A DNA stretch of 64,000 bases from Solwaraspora sp. WMMD791 (GCF_029581195.1 NZ_CP120737.1:5929001-5993000), one strand, 5' to 3'. Numbered from the stretch's first letter, positions 48,053-57,083 are shown. Numbers and translations: made by a program. Notes: generated from the sequence alone by a model not told the origin.

Positions 48053-48922
48053 CTACTTGAGATACCAGGACTGGTGGGCGGCACCGCTGCAGGGCCACAG
48101 GATCGTCACGGCTCCGTTGTCCTGCCGCCCGTCGTACACGTCGACACACTTGCGGGCGTGCCGGTGGTAGAGGTCGTCGACAGAGTTCAGGTGAAACTGC
48201 TGGGACGGTGCACCACTGCACCCGGCCAGGATCACCTGCGTACCGTTGGCCGTCGAGCCGTCCCGCAGGTCCAGGCACAGGCCCCGGACCCGGACAGTGC
48301 CGTCCGAGTGGAACTCCCAGCGCTGGTCGCGAGGCCGCTGCCGACAGTCGTACAGCACCACGGTGTCCAGTTCACCGGACCCGGTCAGGCACCGACCGGA
48401 CGCCCCACTGGCCAGCAGCCCGGCCCGCAGCACCGGGTCCGCACCGGCGTCAGCGGGGGGTTGCGCCGATGCGGCGGGGGACGTCGGCGACGCCGCCGCA
48501 GCGTCGGCCTGCCGGTCCGGGCCTGCCGGCGACGCCGTGGGACTCGGCGTGGCGCTGGGCGACGGTGCCGCCGGATCGGGCGTACGCGGATCCTCCGGCT
48601 CAGCCGACGACGCCGCCGGCTCGCCGGTCAGCGCCACCGCCCCCGGCGTCCCGATCTCGTCGGCCCGGTTCGCGAGGGCCACGGCCGTTGCGATCGTCAG
48701 CACCACGGCGACCGTGCCGAGCGCCCCGAGCAGCAGCGCCGGCCGCCGAGGTCGGGTCGGCGGCCGGTCGCCGCCCGGGCCGGAACGCGACACCCCGCCG
48801 GCGCCCGTGGTGGCGGCACTGTCGATGCCGACGTCGCCGCTGCGTTCACCCATCGGGGTGCCGGTGACGACGACTGCCGGATCGACATCGGCCCACGGGT
48901 CGACCGGATCACCCTGCGACAT
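48053..48922 (-). CDS. Membrane-anchored ricin-type beta-trefoil lectin
   Basis: A 289-residue protein: acidic cytoplasmic N-terminus, one transmembrane helix (ALLLGALGTVAVVLTIATAVAL, around residues 62-83), a Pro/Ala/Ser-rich linker, and a C-terminal ricin-type lectin domain (residues about 165-289) with QRWEF, QQFHL and QSWYL as the QxW-like motifs and paired cysteines. Likely binds carbohydrate at the cell surface. The ATG at 48922 is used. It is convergent with the response regulator gene. Confidence 0.82.
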   Translation of the reverse strand: MSQGDPVDPWADVDPAVVVTGTPMGERSGDVGIDSAATTGAGGVSRSGPGGDRPPTRPRRPALLLGALGTVAVVLTIATAVALANRADEIGTPGAVALTGEPAASSAEPEDPRTPDPAAPSPSATPSPTASPAGPDRQADAAAASPTSPAASAQPPADAGADPVLRAGLLASGASGRCLTGSGELDTVVLYDCRQRPRDQRWEFHSDGTVRVRGLCLDLRDGSTANGTQVILAGCSGAPSQQFHLNSVDDLYHRHARKCVDVYDGRQDNGAVTILWPCSGAAHQSWYLK

Positions 48923-49074
48923 CGACTCTCCTGACGGACCAGCGACAAGGTACGGGTCGTCCGGGACCCGGACGCGGCGCACCGGGGCCAGGCCACGGTG
49001 CCCGGCACAGACAAGGCGCCAGCGGGAGATCCTGCCAATCCGCGCGGGCCGCTGACCAGTTACGGCCGGTGAAT

Positions 49075-49503
49075 CTAGGCGGTAGCCACGTCTGGCTCAC
49101 CGCCGCCGACCTCGCCTGCCGGGATGTCGGTGAGCTGCGCATGACAGACGGACAGCAGTTGGCGGAGTTGAATCAGCCGTGCGATCTGCCGGTCGATGAC
49201 CTCCAACCGTCGGCCGAAGGTCTCGGCCGCCTCCGGGATCCGGATGTGTGCCGGGAGGATGTGCTGCGGCAGCGTGTCGCCGTCGAGCAGGTGCAGCCGG
49301 TCGCTGAGGGTCGCGATGTCCTCGACGGTGAGGCCGAGTGACAGCAGCTCTCGGATGATCCGTACCCGGGCGACGTCGGCGGGGCCGTACGTCCGCTGCC
49401 CGGTGCGGGTGCGCGTCGGCGGTGGCAGCAGCCCGCGTTGCTCGTAGAAGCGTAGCGCTCGTGGCGTCGCTCCCGCCGCTGCCGCCGCGTCACCGATCCG
49501 CAT
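49075..49503 (-). CDS. MerR-family transcriptional regulator
   Basis: A 142-residue MerR protein: N-terminal winged HTH MRIGDAAAAAGATPRALRFYEQRGLL and the wing RTYGPADVARVRII, then a dimerisation coiled coil (residues about 80-120), and a short C-terminus with one Cys. It follows the oxidoreductase gene by two bases on the same strand and probably regulates that operon through the dyad at 50599-50622. Confidence 0.88.
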   Translation of the reverse strand: MRIGDAAAAAGATPRALRFYEQRGLLPPPTRTRTGQRTYGPADVARVRIIRELLSLGLTVEDIATLSDRLHLLDGDTLPQHILPAHIRIPEAAETFGRRLEVIDRQIARLIQLRQLLSVCHAQLTDIPAGEVGGGEPDVATA

Positions 49504-49505
49504 TC

Positions 49506-50537
49506 CTACTCCCGTTGCTGCAGCTCCACTATGACGGCGCCGATGTGCCGACCGTCAGTGACTTGCTGGAACGCCTCCGGTGCCCGGTCGATTCCGGGCA
49601 GCCGCACATGCGGGAACTGGATGCGGCCCTCGCGCAGCCAGCCGCCGAACCGCTCGGTCCATTCGCCGAGCATGTCAGGATGGTCGGCGGCGTTGAAGCC
49701 GTGCAGGTGGATCCGCTTGAGCACGACCGGCACCAGGTCGAGCTCCACCGGGGCGCTGATGCCCAGACCTTCGGCGGCCAACTGCGCGGAGAGCGCCCCG
49801 ACGAGGACGAACCGGGCGTGTGGACGGGCCACGGCCACGGCTGCCTGGAGTTGTTCGCCGCCGACGGTGTCGAGCAGCACGTCGATGCCGTCGGGCGCGC
49901 CGTCGGTGAGCTGCTTCGCGACAGGTCCCGCGCCGCGCACGACCGCGGCGTCGTAGCCGAGTTCGGTGGTCAGGCGGTCGGCCTTCTCCGCCGAACCGGT
50001 GGTGCCGATGACCCGGCCCGCGCCCAGGAGCCGGGCGATCTGACCCGCGAGCGACCCGACAGCACCGGCCGCGCCGGTGACCAGGACGGTGTCGCCGGGG
50101 CGCACGTCGACGGCCCGGGTCAGTGCGCCGTACGCCGTCCAGCCCTGCGACAGGTGTGCGACGGGGTCCGCGAGGGAGTTCCCCAGGGGCCGGCATCCGT
50201 CGACGGGCACCGTCGCGTACTCGCGCCAGCCGAGGTCGTGCCCGACGAGGTCGCCTGGCTCGAACCCGCTGCCGTCAGGGGCGGTGACGACCTCGCCGAT
50301 CGCCGGTCCCGGCAGTGGCTCGCCGGGACGTACCCCGGGCAGCCCCGCCGCCGCAGCGCCGATCATGGTCCGCAGCAGCGCGGCGAACACCAGGAATGCG
50401 CGGTTGCGGACGAGGATTTCGCCCGGTCCGGGGCGTGGTGTCGGGACCTGCGCGACGGTGAAGTGCTCGGGCCGGGGCAGTCCGTCCGGGACGGCGGCGA
50501 GCCGCACCTCCCGGTGAGTCGAGGGTGTCGAGGGCAT
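49506..50537 (-). CDS. Zinc-independent MDR oxidoreductase (quinone reductase-like)
   Basis: A 343-residue medium-chain dehydrogenase/reductase. The N-terminal GroES-like domain is followed by the Rossmann motif VLVTGAAGAVGSLAGQIARLLGA (AxxGxxG, residues about 155-175). LHGFNAADHPDMLGEW is typical of leukotriene B4 dehydrogenase / NADPH:quinone reductase-like proteins. No zinc-ligand cysteines. It probably reduces alkenals or quinones. ATG 50537 is used; the frame stays open upstream. Confidence 0.87.
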   Translation of the reverse strand: MPSTPSTHREVRLAAVPDGLPRPEHFTVAQVPTPRPGPGEILVRNRAFLVFAALLRTMIGAAAAGLPGVRPGEPLPGPAIGEVVTAPDGSGFEPGDLVGHDLGWREYATVPVDGCRPLGNSLADPVAHLSQGWTAYGALTRAVDVRPGDTVLVTGAAGAVGSLAGQIARLLGAGRVIGTTGSAEKADRLTTELGYDAAVVRGAGPVAKQLTDGAPDGIDVLLDTVGGEQLQAAVAVARPHARFVLVGALSAQLAAEGLGISAPVELDLVPVVLKRIHLHGFNAADHPDMLGEWTERFGGWLREGRIQFPHVRLPGIDRAPEAFQQVTDGRHIGAVIVELQQRE

Positions 50538-50589
50538 GACGCGCTCCTTCGCAAAGGGATGCAGACGGCAGCAAGGACGCTGACGGCAG

Positions 50590-50622
50590 ACCGTAGACCT
50601 TGACCCGCGCGTCAGGGTCAAG
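50590..50622 (-). promoter_or_regulatory. MerR-type promoter/operator of the oxidoreductase-MerR operon
   Basis: On the minus strand TTGACC (50616-50621) and TACGGT (50590-50595) are spaced by 20 bases, longer than the usual 17, as MerR promoters are. The inverted repeat CTTGACC (50599-50605) / GGTCAAG (50616-50622) lies in and next to the spacer. This is the classical layout for MerR activation by DNA untwisting. Confidence 0.65.
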
Positions 50623-50743
50623 CGAAGGCATCCCCGGGGCAACTGCGCAATTTCTGAAGGGACGTACGGTGATCGACCGGGGACAATGAGCAAGATTCGC
50701 GTACGGCATCCGCCGGGCGACGTCCTGCTCCCCGGAGGCGTGC

Positions 50744-52387
50744 GTGTACCGGCCGACCCTGGACCCCCTGGCCGACTCGTTGGCGTGGAGCGCCCTCGTC
50801 GCCGCGCTGCCGATCGTCACGCTGTTTCTACTGCTCGGCGTGTTCCGGGTCCGAGCCTGGCTGGCCGCCCTGGGCGCGCTCGCCGTCGCCCTGGCGGTGT
50901 CGATCCTGGCGTACGCGATGCCGACCGGGCAGGCACTGCTGGCCGCCAGCCAGGGGGCGACCTTCGCGCTGTTCCCGCTGGTGTGGACGTTCGGCACCGC
51001 GATCTGGATCTACCGGATGACTGTGACGAGCGGGCACTTCGACGTGCTCCGGCGCTCGTTCGCCCGGGTCAGCGACGACCAGCGGGTGCAGGCGATGGTG
51101 ATCGCGTTCTGCTTCGGCTCGGTCCTGGAAGGGCTGGCCGGGCAGGGCACTCCGGTCGCGATCACCACGGTGATGCTGCTGGCGTTGGGTTTCGGTCCGA
51201 TGAAGGCGGCTACCGTCGCGCTGGTGGCCAACACCGTGCCGGCCGCGTTCGGGCCGCTCGGCCTGCCGATCACCACACTGGCCGGAGTCACCGACCTGCC
51301 GGCGGACCAGCTGGGCGCGATGGCAGGGCGTCAGGTGCCGGTCGTCGCGCTGGTCATTCCGCTGCTGCTCGTCTTCATGGTCGACGGTCGCCGAGGGCTG
51401 CGGCGGACCTGGCACATCGCCGTCATCTGCGGGCTGTCGTTCGCGCTGGCCCAGTTCCTCACCTCGAACTACTTCTCGGTGGCCCTCGCCGACATCGTCG
51501 CCGGCCTGGTCAGCGCCGTGGTCGTGGCCGTCACCGCACGCAGGTGGTCGCCCCGGCGTACCGACGACGGCGCGGCGGCGGCCCGCGACGGCGGCGCGGC
51601 GGGCGTGCCGGACCGCCGTACGGCGACCGTCGTCGACCAGCCGGACGCCCCGGCAGAGGTCTGGCGGGCGTACGCCCCGTACCTGGTGATCGTGGCGATC
51701 TTCGGTCTGTCGCAGGTGCCCGTGATCTCCGGCGCGCTCAACTCAGTCACCGTCCTGTTCGACTGGCCAGGTCTGCATCTGCTGACCGTCTCCGGCGAAC
51801 CGTCGTCGTTGCCGGTCTTCCGGTTCAACTGGCTCTCCTCGACCGGCACCCTGCTGGTCGCCGCCGGCCTGATCACGATGGCGATCCTGCGGATCACCCC
51901 GCGCGCCGCGATCGTCGCGTACGGCCGGACGCTGGCGTCGCTGCGGTGGGCGATCCTCACCGTCTGCGGGCTGCTGGCGTTGGCGTTCGTGATGAACGGC
52001 AGCGGGCAGACCGCCACCCTGGGCACCTGGATGGCCGGCGCCGGCGGCCTGTTCGCCCTGCTCTCACCGGTCCTCGGCTGGCTGGGGGTGGCGCTCACCG
52101 GCTCGGACACCTCGTCCAACTCGCTGTTCGGCGCGCTGCAGGTCACGGCCGCGCAGCGCGCCGGCCTGGACCCAGTGCTGCTCGCCGCCGCCAATGCCTC
52201 CGGCGGCGTGATCGGGAAGATGATCTCGTTGCAGAACCTGACGATCGCGGCGAGTGCGGTCGGGCTCAGCGGCCGGGAAGGCGATCTGTTCCGCCGGATG
52301 TTCGGCTGGAGCGTGGTGCTGATCTGCGCGATGGCGCTGCTGGTCGGCCTGCAGGCGACCCCGGTGCTGAGCTGGATGGTGCCCTGA
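50744..52387 (+). CDS. L-lactate permease (LctP family)
   Basis: A 547-residue transporter with about 12-13 transmembrane helices. ATFALFPLVWTFGTAIWIYRMTV, FGSVLEGLAGQGTPVAI and GLPITTLAG are family signatures of LctP lactate/glycolate permeases, as is TGSDTSSNSLFGALQVTAAQ near the C-terminus. It imports lactate with protons. A hydrophilic loop around residues 265-305 is expanded (Ala/Asp/Arg-rich). GTG 50744 follows GGAGG. No lactate dehydrogenase gene is adjacent. Confidence 0.9.
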   Translation: MYRPTLDPLADSLAWSALVAALPIVTLFLLLGVFRVRAWLAALGALAVALAVSILAYAMPTGQALLAASQGATFALFPLVWTFGTAIWIYRMTVTSGHFDVLRRSFARVSDDQRVQAMVIAFCFGSVLEGLAGQGTPVAITTVMLLALGFGPMKAATVALVANTVPAAFGPLGLPITTLAGVTDLPADQLGAMAGRQVPVVALVIPLLLVFMVDGRRGLRRTWHIAVICGLSFALAQFLTSNYFSVALADIVAGLVSAVVVAVTARRWSPRRTDDGAAAARDGGAAGVPDRRTATVVDQPDAPAEVWRAYAPYLVIVAIFGLSQVPVISGALNSVTVLFDWPGLHLLTVSGEPSSLPVFRFNWLSSTGTLLVAAGLITMAILRITPRAAIVAYGRTLASLRWAILTVCGLLALAFVMNGSGQTATLGTWMAGAGGLFALLSPVLGWLGVALTGSDTSSNSLFGALQVTAAQRAGLDPVLLAAANASGGVIGKMISLQNLTIAASAVGLSGREGDLFRRMFGWSVVLICAMALLVGLQATPVLSWMVP

Positions 52388-52402
52388 CGGCGACCTCGCC
52401 GG

Positions 52403-53011
52403 TCAGGGCTGGTCGGCGTCGGCCGGGCCGAGCACCCGGATCGGGTCGCCCGGCCGGATGACGCCGGCGACGACGACCCGTGCGTAGAGGCCACGCAGCC
52501 GGGCCTGACGACCATCCTCGCTCCAGACCAGCTTGTGCGCGTCCCGCCCGTAGCGGTGGGCGAACTTCGCGCAACCGTTGTGCGGCTCGGCCGTCACCTC
52601 GACGACCGCCTCGTCGCCCACCGCCAGTCGGGTGCCGGGTGGCAGCGCGTCGGTGTGCAGGTCGAGGTCGGCGAAGAGCTGGTCGCCCGCCAGCGCCCAG
52701 TCCTGCGGGTCGTCACCGGCGATCAGCCGGACGAAGCGGGAGTTCATGACGGTGAGTTGCCGGCCCGGGTGGGCCGACCCGTCCTCGGTCGCCGTACTGC
52801 CTCGCTGTGCCCAGCAGTCGCCGACCAGGCCGGCGGTGACATCGAGCGTGCCCTCGGCGAGCACCTCCCGCTCGTCGACGGCCGGCCGGCGGACCACCAG
52901 GTCCAGGGTGCCGGCGTCGCGGGGGGAACGGGCCACCTCGGCGAGGCCGGCGGTCAGCTCGGCGGTGGACAGCTGGCGGGGTGCCATGGTGTGTGCCCTG
53001 GCCTGCTCCAT
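52403..53011 (-). CDS. MOSC-domain protein
   Basis: A 202-residue MOSC (molybdenum cofactor sulfurase C-terminal) protein. GTLDVTAGLVGDCWAQRG and LTVMNSRFVRLIAG begin the beta-barrel, and TAEPHNGCAKFAHRYG holds the conserved Cys thought to carry sulfur. Members transfer sulfur to metal centres or handle N-hydroxylated substrates. The start is uncertain (ATG 53011 or ATG 52987). It is convergent with the permease gene. Confidence 0.82.
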   Translation of the reverse strand: MEQARAHTMAPRQLSTAELTAGLAEVARSPRDAGTLDLVVRRPAVDEREVLAEGTLDVTAGLVGDCWAQRGSTATEDGSAHPGRQLTVMNSRFVRLIAGDDPQDWALAGDQLFADLDLHTDALPPGTRLAVGDEAVVEVTAEPHNGCAKFAHRYGRDAHKLVWSEDGRQARLRGLYARVVVAGVIRPGDPIRVLGPADADQP

Positions 53012-53158
53012 GCCCGTCAGTGTCCCAGAGCGTGCCCGTACCGTCGATGGGTTTCCCCGGCCGCCGGCGTGCGTGGACCGGACCGGACCGGACTACCGTG
53101 CCGTGCCCAGGGTCGGGGAGGATGTCAGTCGCAGCCCCTATCTGCCCAGGAGGCACGG

Positions 53159-53737
53159 ATGGACGTACGGCACCGGGTCGCCGCCCTCGTCGCGGTCGGC
53201 GCGCTGACGCTGACCGGTTGCGGCGACGCGGCCGGCGACGCCCCGACGACGTCGGACGACCCGTCGCCGGCCGCCGCCGCGCCCGCCACCAGCGGTACGG
53301 CGGACGGCCCGACGACGTCGCAGGAGCCGGCCGCCGAGAGCCACGACTTCACCGCGCGGACCCTTGACGGCACGACGTTCGACGGACGCAGCCTGGCCGG
53401 TAAACCGGCGGTCCTGTGGTTCTGGGCACCCTGGTGCACCACCTGCCTCGGGCAGGCCGACCGGGTCAACGCCCTCGCCGCCGACTACGGCGACCGCGCC
53501 ACCGTGCTCGGTGTCGCCGGGCTCGACGGCGAACCGGCGATGCGCGACTTCGTCCAGCTGGCGAAGCTGGCCGGGTTCGCGCAGCTCTCCGACGAGCAGG
53601 GCGTCGTGTGGAAGAAGTTCGGCATCACCGCCCAGAGCACCTTCGTGGTCCTCGACGCCGCCGGTGAGGTCGTCGACCGGGGTCATGTCGACGTCGACGA
53701 ACTGCCGGGCACCCTCGACCGACTGCTGGCGGACTGA
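53159..53737 (+). CDS. Thioredoxin-fold lipoprotein (TlpA-like)
   Basis: A 192-residue exported lipoprotein. The signal peptide ends in the lipobox LTGC (Cys at residue 20). After a Thr/Ala/Pro-rich linker comes a thioredoxin domain with WFWAPWCTTC as the redox active site. It is expected to reduce or exchange disulfides outside the membrane. ATG 53159 follows AGGAGG. The CcdA gene begins directly after its stop and would supply electrons. Confidence 0.9.
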   Translation: MDVRHRVAALVAVGALTLTGCGDAAGDAPTTSDDPSPAAAAPATSGTADGPTTSQEPAAESHDFTARTLDGTTFDGRSLAGKPAVLWFWAPWCTTCLGQADRVNALAADYGDRATVLGVAGLDGEPAMRDFVQLAKLAGFAQLSDEQGVVWKKFGITAQSTFVVLDAAGEVVDRGHVDVDELPGTLDRLLAD

Positions 53738-54589
53738 GTGACCGACGCGCCGCTGGCCCTGGCTCTGGCGGCGGGGATGCTCGCGGCGGTCAACCCGTGC
53801 GGGTTCGCGCTGCTGCCGGCGTACCTGTCGTTTCTCGTCGTCGGTGACGGCAGGGCCGGCACCGGCCGGGACGCCGCCATCGGTCGGGCCCTGGCCGCGA
53901 CCGCCGCGATGACCATCGGGTTCGTCGCCGTCTTCGGTGTCTTCGGCCTGGTCGTGGCCCCGGTGGCCGGCGCGGTGCAGCGGCAACTGCCCTGGCTGAC
54001 CATCGGCATGGGCGCGCTGCTCGTCGTGCTGGGCGTCATGGTGCTGCTCGGCCGGCAGCTGCCCGGTCTCGGTGCCGTCGTGTCCCGGGCCCCGGGCAGC
54101 GGCACGTCGACGCTGTCCATGGTGGTGTTCGGGATGGCGTACGCGGGGGCCTCGCTGTCCTGCACGATCGCGCCGTTCCTGGCGATCGTGGTGACCAGCC
54201 TGCGGGCCGGTTCGGTCACCTCCGGTGTGGCACTGTTCGTCACCTACGCGGCCGGGATGGGCCTGACCGTGGCGGTCGCGGCCGTCGCCGTGGCGCTGGC
54301 CCGTGACGGACTGCTGCGCCGGCTCCGCCGCGCCGGCCCGCTGCTGTCGCGCGTCGGTGGGGCGCTGCTGGTCGCCGCCGGCGGTTACGTCGCCTGGTAC
54401 GGCTGGTACGAGATCCGGGTGCTGGGCGGTGCCGACCCCGGTGACCCGGTCATCGACTCGGCGGCGGTGGTCCAGCGGTGGCTGGCGGACCTGCTCGACC
54501 GGGCCGGCCCGGTGACCCTGGCCGGGGTGCTGGTCCTGCTGCTCGTCGTCTCCGGACTGGGCTGGCGGGCCAAGCGCCGCAAACGGTAG
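53738..54589 (+). CDS. CcdA-type thiol-disulfide transmembrane carrier
   Basis: A 283-residue protein with six to seven transmembrane helices. The redox cysteines are in AVNPCGFALLPAYLSFL (helix 1) and SLSCTIAPFLAI (helix 4), the CcdA signature. It passes reducing power from cytosolic thioredoxin to extracytoplasmic partners, here presumably the upstream lipoprotein. GTG 53738 directly follows the preceding TGA, so the pair is co-translated. The C-terminal extension after the last CcdA helix (DPGDPVIDSAAVVQRWLADL plus one more helix) is longer than in minimal CcdA. Confidence 0.9.
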   Translation: MTDAPLALALAAGMLAAVNPCGFALLPAYLSFLVVGDGRAGTGRDAAIGRALAATAAMTIGFVAVFGVFGLVVAPVAGAVQRQLPWLTIGMGALLVVLGVMVLLGRQLPGLGAVVSRAPGSGTSTLSMVVFGMAYAGASLSCTIAPFLAIVVTSLRAGSVTSGVALFVTYAAGMGLTVAVAAVAVALARDGLLRRLRRAGPLLSRVGGALLVAAGGYVAWYGWYEIRVLGGADPGDPVIDSAAVVQRWLADLLDRAGPVTLAGVLVLLLVVSGLGWRAKRRKR

Positions 54590-54621
54590 GCCACCGGCGG
54601 CCCGGTCGGCCGTCGGCCGGT

Positions 54622-55014
54622 TCAGTCCGCTGGCCCCGGCTGGTAGACGCAGGCGCTGGCCGGGTGCGCGGCGGCGGCGATCACCTCGTCCAGCCGGGTG
54701 CGGGCCGCGGTCAGCTCGGCGATCCGCGCGTCGATCCGGGCGCGTTCGGCGGCCAGCCGGGCCCGCGACTCCGGCGTGTTGACCTTGGCGTCGACGCAGG
54801 GCATCAGGTCGGCGATGGTACGGCTGGACAGGTCCGCCGCGTACAGCCGTTGGATGAGCCGCACCCGGTCGACGGCCGACTCCGGATAGTGGCGCTGACC
54901 TGCCGGGCTGCGCTGGGCGACCAGCAGGCCCTGCTCCTCGTAGTAGCGCAACGCCCGCGTGCTCACCCCGGCCCGCTCCGCCAGCTCCCCGATCCGCACG
55001 GTGGTCCGCCTCAC
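54622..55014 (-). CDS. MerR-family transcriptional regulator
   Basis: A 130-residue MerR protein. VRIGELAERAGVSTRALRYYEEQGLL and RHYPESAVDRVRLIQRLYAADL give the winged HTH, followed by a long dimerisation helix (RARLAAERARIDARIAELTAARTRL). Two cysteines (LMPC, SAC) could sense redox or metal. It is divergent from an SDR gene, and the shared 45-base gap carries the dyad TGACGT-CA-ACGTCA, so it probably controls that gene and itself. Confidence 0.9.
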   Translation of the reverse strand: MRRTTVRIGELAERAGVSTRALRYYEEQGLLVAQRSPAGQRHYPESAVDRVRLIQRLYAADLSSRTIADLMPCVDAKVNTPESRARLAAERARIDARIAELTAARTRLDEVIAAAAHPASACVYQPGPAD

Positions 55015-55020
55015 AATCCT

Positions 55021-55052
55021 TTGCCTTTGACGTCAACGTCAGGTTTTAGCGT
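55021..55052 (+). promoter_or_regulatory. MerR-type operator between the MerR and SDR genes
   Basis: The perfect dyad TGACGT (55028-55033) - CA - ACGTCA (55036-55041) lies inside a 20-base spacer between TTGCCT (55021-55026, -35) and TAGCGT (55047-55052, -10). The SDR ATG is seven bases after the -10, so its mRNA is leaderless. The long spacer and central dyad fit MerR control. Confidence 0.7.
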
Positions 55053-55059
55053 AGCCGGC

Positions 55060-55749
55060 ATGCAGATCTCTGGAGCAACCGCCCTGGTCACCGGGGCCAA
55101 CCGTGGTATCGGTCGACACTTCGCCGCCCAGCTGCTCGAACGCGGCGCCGCCACGGTGTACGCCACGGCCCGTCGCCCCGAATCCGTCGACCTGCCCGGC
55201 GTACGGGTACTGCGGCTGGACATCACCGACCCCGACTCGGTGGCCGCCGCCGCGCAGGCCGCCGGCGACGTCAACCTGCTGATCAACAACGCCGGGATCT
55301 CCACCGGTGTGGACCTCGTCGGCGGCGACCTCGACCTGATCCGCCGGGAGATGGACACCCACTTCTGGGGCACCCTCGCCATGATCCGGGCCTTCGCCCC
55401 GCAGCTCGCCGGCGGCGCGATCCTCAACGTACTGTCGGCACTGTCCTGGAGCGCCTACCCGGGTGCCGGCGGCTACGCGGCGGCGAAGGCGGCCGAGTGG
55501 AACCTCACCAACGCCGTCCGGCTGGAGCTGGCCGCGCAGCAGACCCAGGTCACCGGCCTGCTGATGGCCGCCGTCGACACCGACATGATGGCTGGGTACG
55601 ACGTACCGAAAAGTGATCCGGCGGTGATCGCGAAGGCTGCCCTCGACGGCCTGGAGGCCGGCCAGTGGGAGATCCTCGCCGATGCGGCGGCCGGTGCGGT
55701 CAAGGCGTCGCTCGCCGCCGATCCCCGCGAGTTCTACCGACTGGCGTGA
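55060..55749 (+). CDS. SDR-family oxidoreductase
   Basis: A 229-residue short-chain dehydrogenase. TGANRGIG binds NADP, NNAG is the structural motif, VLSALSW holds the catalytic Ser, and YAAAKAAEW the Tyr-Lys. Short C-terminus. Substrate unknown. The divergent MerR gene and common dyad indicate inducible expression. The leaderless ATG 55060 agrees with family alignment. Confidence 0.88.
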   Translation: MQISGATALVTGANRGIGRHFAAQLLERGAATVYATARRPESVDLPGVRVLRLDITDPDSVAAAAQAAGDVNLLINNAGISTGVDLVGGDLDLIRREMDTHFWGTLAMIRAFAPQLAGGAILNVLSALSWSAYPGAGGYAAAKAAEWNLTNAVRLELAAQQTQVTGLLMAAVDTDMMAGYDVPKSDPAVIAKAALDGLEAGQWEILADAAAGAVKASLAADPREFYRLA

Positions 55750-55777
55750 AACCGGTCGGCCAGCAGGGCCGGCAGGG

Positions 55778-56401
55778 TCAGCAGTGGAACTCGCCGGCGT
55801 CGAACACGGCCCGTAGCACGTCGGTCGGCGCGACCAGGATCTTGCCGACCGCGTCCTGCGACACCGTGAACCCGAGGCCCGCTGCGCCGTCGCCCACCAC
55901 GTAGTTCTCCGCGTACGGGTTGTTCTCGGCGGTGTGCCGGACCAGCCGTACGCCGTACGCCTGACGGAGCGCCGCCGCGGTGCTGCCGACGCCGATGCCG
56001 TCGGCAGTGGACAATGGCCCGTCCTCGACGAGGATCATCGCGGCGGTGCCGTCCCCGGCGGTGTGCACCACCACCCCCGCCAGCCGCGCGTTGCCGACCA
56101 GCCGGTCCGGGCAGGCCTCGCCGGGTTCGGTGCCGAGACTGCCGTCGCCGGTCAACGCCGCGACACTGGCACCGAGGCGCAGCCCGCCGATCCCCTCCGG
56201 CGTGATCAGCAGCTCCGGGCCGGCCGGGTCGGGGTCAGCCGCCGCCGGGTCGGTGTCGTCGTCGGCGGGGGCTCCGGACGGCGACGCCGCCACGACCGGC
56301 GGTGTCGGCTCCGGCTGGTTCAGCAGCCAGACCGCGCCGGCGACGACGAGGGCGAGCACGACGACCAACCCGATGACGACCCCGGTCCGGGTACGGCGCA
56401 T
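55778..56401 (-). CDS. Membrane-anchored protein of unknown function
   Basis: A 207-residue protein with an N-terminal signal anchor (GVVIGLVVVLALVVAGAVWLL), an acidic/Pro linker, and an outer domain of about 140 residues starting LLITPEGIGGLRLGASVAAL with a similar later stretch ADGIGVGSTAAALRQAYGVRL. These two halves look like an internal repeat of a (G)-I-G-x-L-x-x-G-x-x-x-x-x-L pattern. Three Cys are present in the outer domain. Unknown function; it follows another exported protein gene by 13 bases. Confidence 0.65.
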   Translation of the reverse strand: MRRTRTGVVIGLVVVLALVVAGAVWLLNQPEPTPPVVAASPSGAPADDDTDPAAADPDPAGPELLITPEGIGGLRLGASVAALTGDGSLGTEPGEACPDRLVGNARLAGVVVHTAGDGTAAMILVEDGPLSTADGIGVGSTAAALRQAYGVRLVRHTAENNPYAENYVVGDGAAGLGFTVSQDAVGKILVAPTDVLRAVFDAGEFHC

Positions 56402-56414
56402 CAGCTTCTCCTCC

Positions 56415-57083
56415 TCATTGGAACTTCCCGTCGCGCCATGTCAGGGTCCTCTCCTGGGTGCCGGTGGCGACGACCAGCCGGGCACCGTCCTGGGTCACCT
56501 GCCCGGCCGCCAGGCCGGTCTCGGAATGCAGGACGCCGAACGTGGTCGGGCCGGTGAACCCGAGTACGTCGAAGTCCAGGAAACCGCCACTGCCGCAGCG
56601 GCGGCCGAACACCAGGTCCTGCTCCCCGGCACCACGCACCGTGACCGGGGTCAGCAGTATCTCGCACGCGGTGGTGTCCAGTGCGGTGACGAAGACCTGT
56701 TCCCACGTGTCGGCGGCGCAGCCGAACACGAGCAGCCGGGTCTGCTGCGGCTGCCCGGGTTCGACGCCGCCGGGGGTCAGGGCCACCGCGACGTGTTCGC
56801 CGACGGCGAGCGTCGAGTCGAACGTCAGGCTGGCGGTGACCGTGCTGCCGGCGTCGACCGCGACCGCCTGCTCGACCGGCGGGCAGGCCACCGCCGGCAC
56901 CGACTGCGCCCCGGTCGTCGACGTCGACATCGGCTCACCGCCGGTGCCGATGCCGGTGCCGTTCGCGGTCGTCGACCCGTCGTCGAGGCTCTGCCACAGC
57001 CACCACCCGCTGACGGTCAGCAGTGCGGCGACGGCCGCACCGGGTAGCAACCAACGACGCGAAGACCCGGAACCTTCAGCCAT
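56415..57083 (-). CDS. Membrane-anchored protein of unknown function
   Basis: A 222-residue protein. The N-terminal anchor (WLLPGAAVAALLTVSGWWLW) is followed by a Thr/Gly linker and an all-beta outer domain with four Cys (AVACPP, VFGCAAD, TACEI, RRCGSG). No recognised family. The ATG at 57083 is used. It precedes the 55778-56401 gene by 13 bases on the same strand and is probably in one operon with it. Confidence 0.62.
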   Translation of the reverse strand: MAEGSGSSRRWLLPGAAVAALLTVSGWWLWQSLDDGSTTANGTGIGTGGEPMSTSTTGAQSVPAVACPPVEQAVAVDAGSTVTASLTFDSTLAVGEHVAVALTPGGVEPGQPQQTRLLVFGCAADTWEQVFVTALDTTACEILLTPVTVRGAGEQDLVFGRRCGSGGFLDFDVLGFTGPTTFGVLHSETGLAAGQVTQDGARLVVATGTQERTLTWRDGKFQ

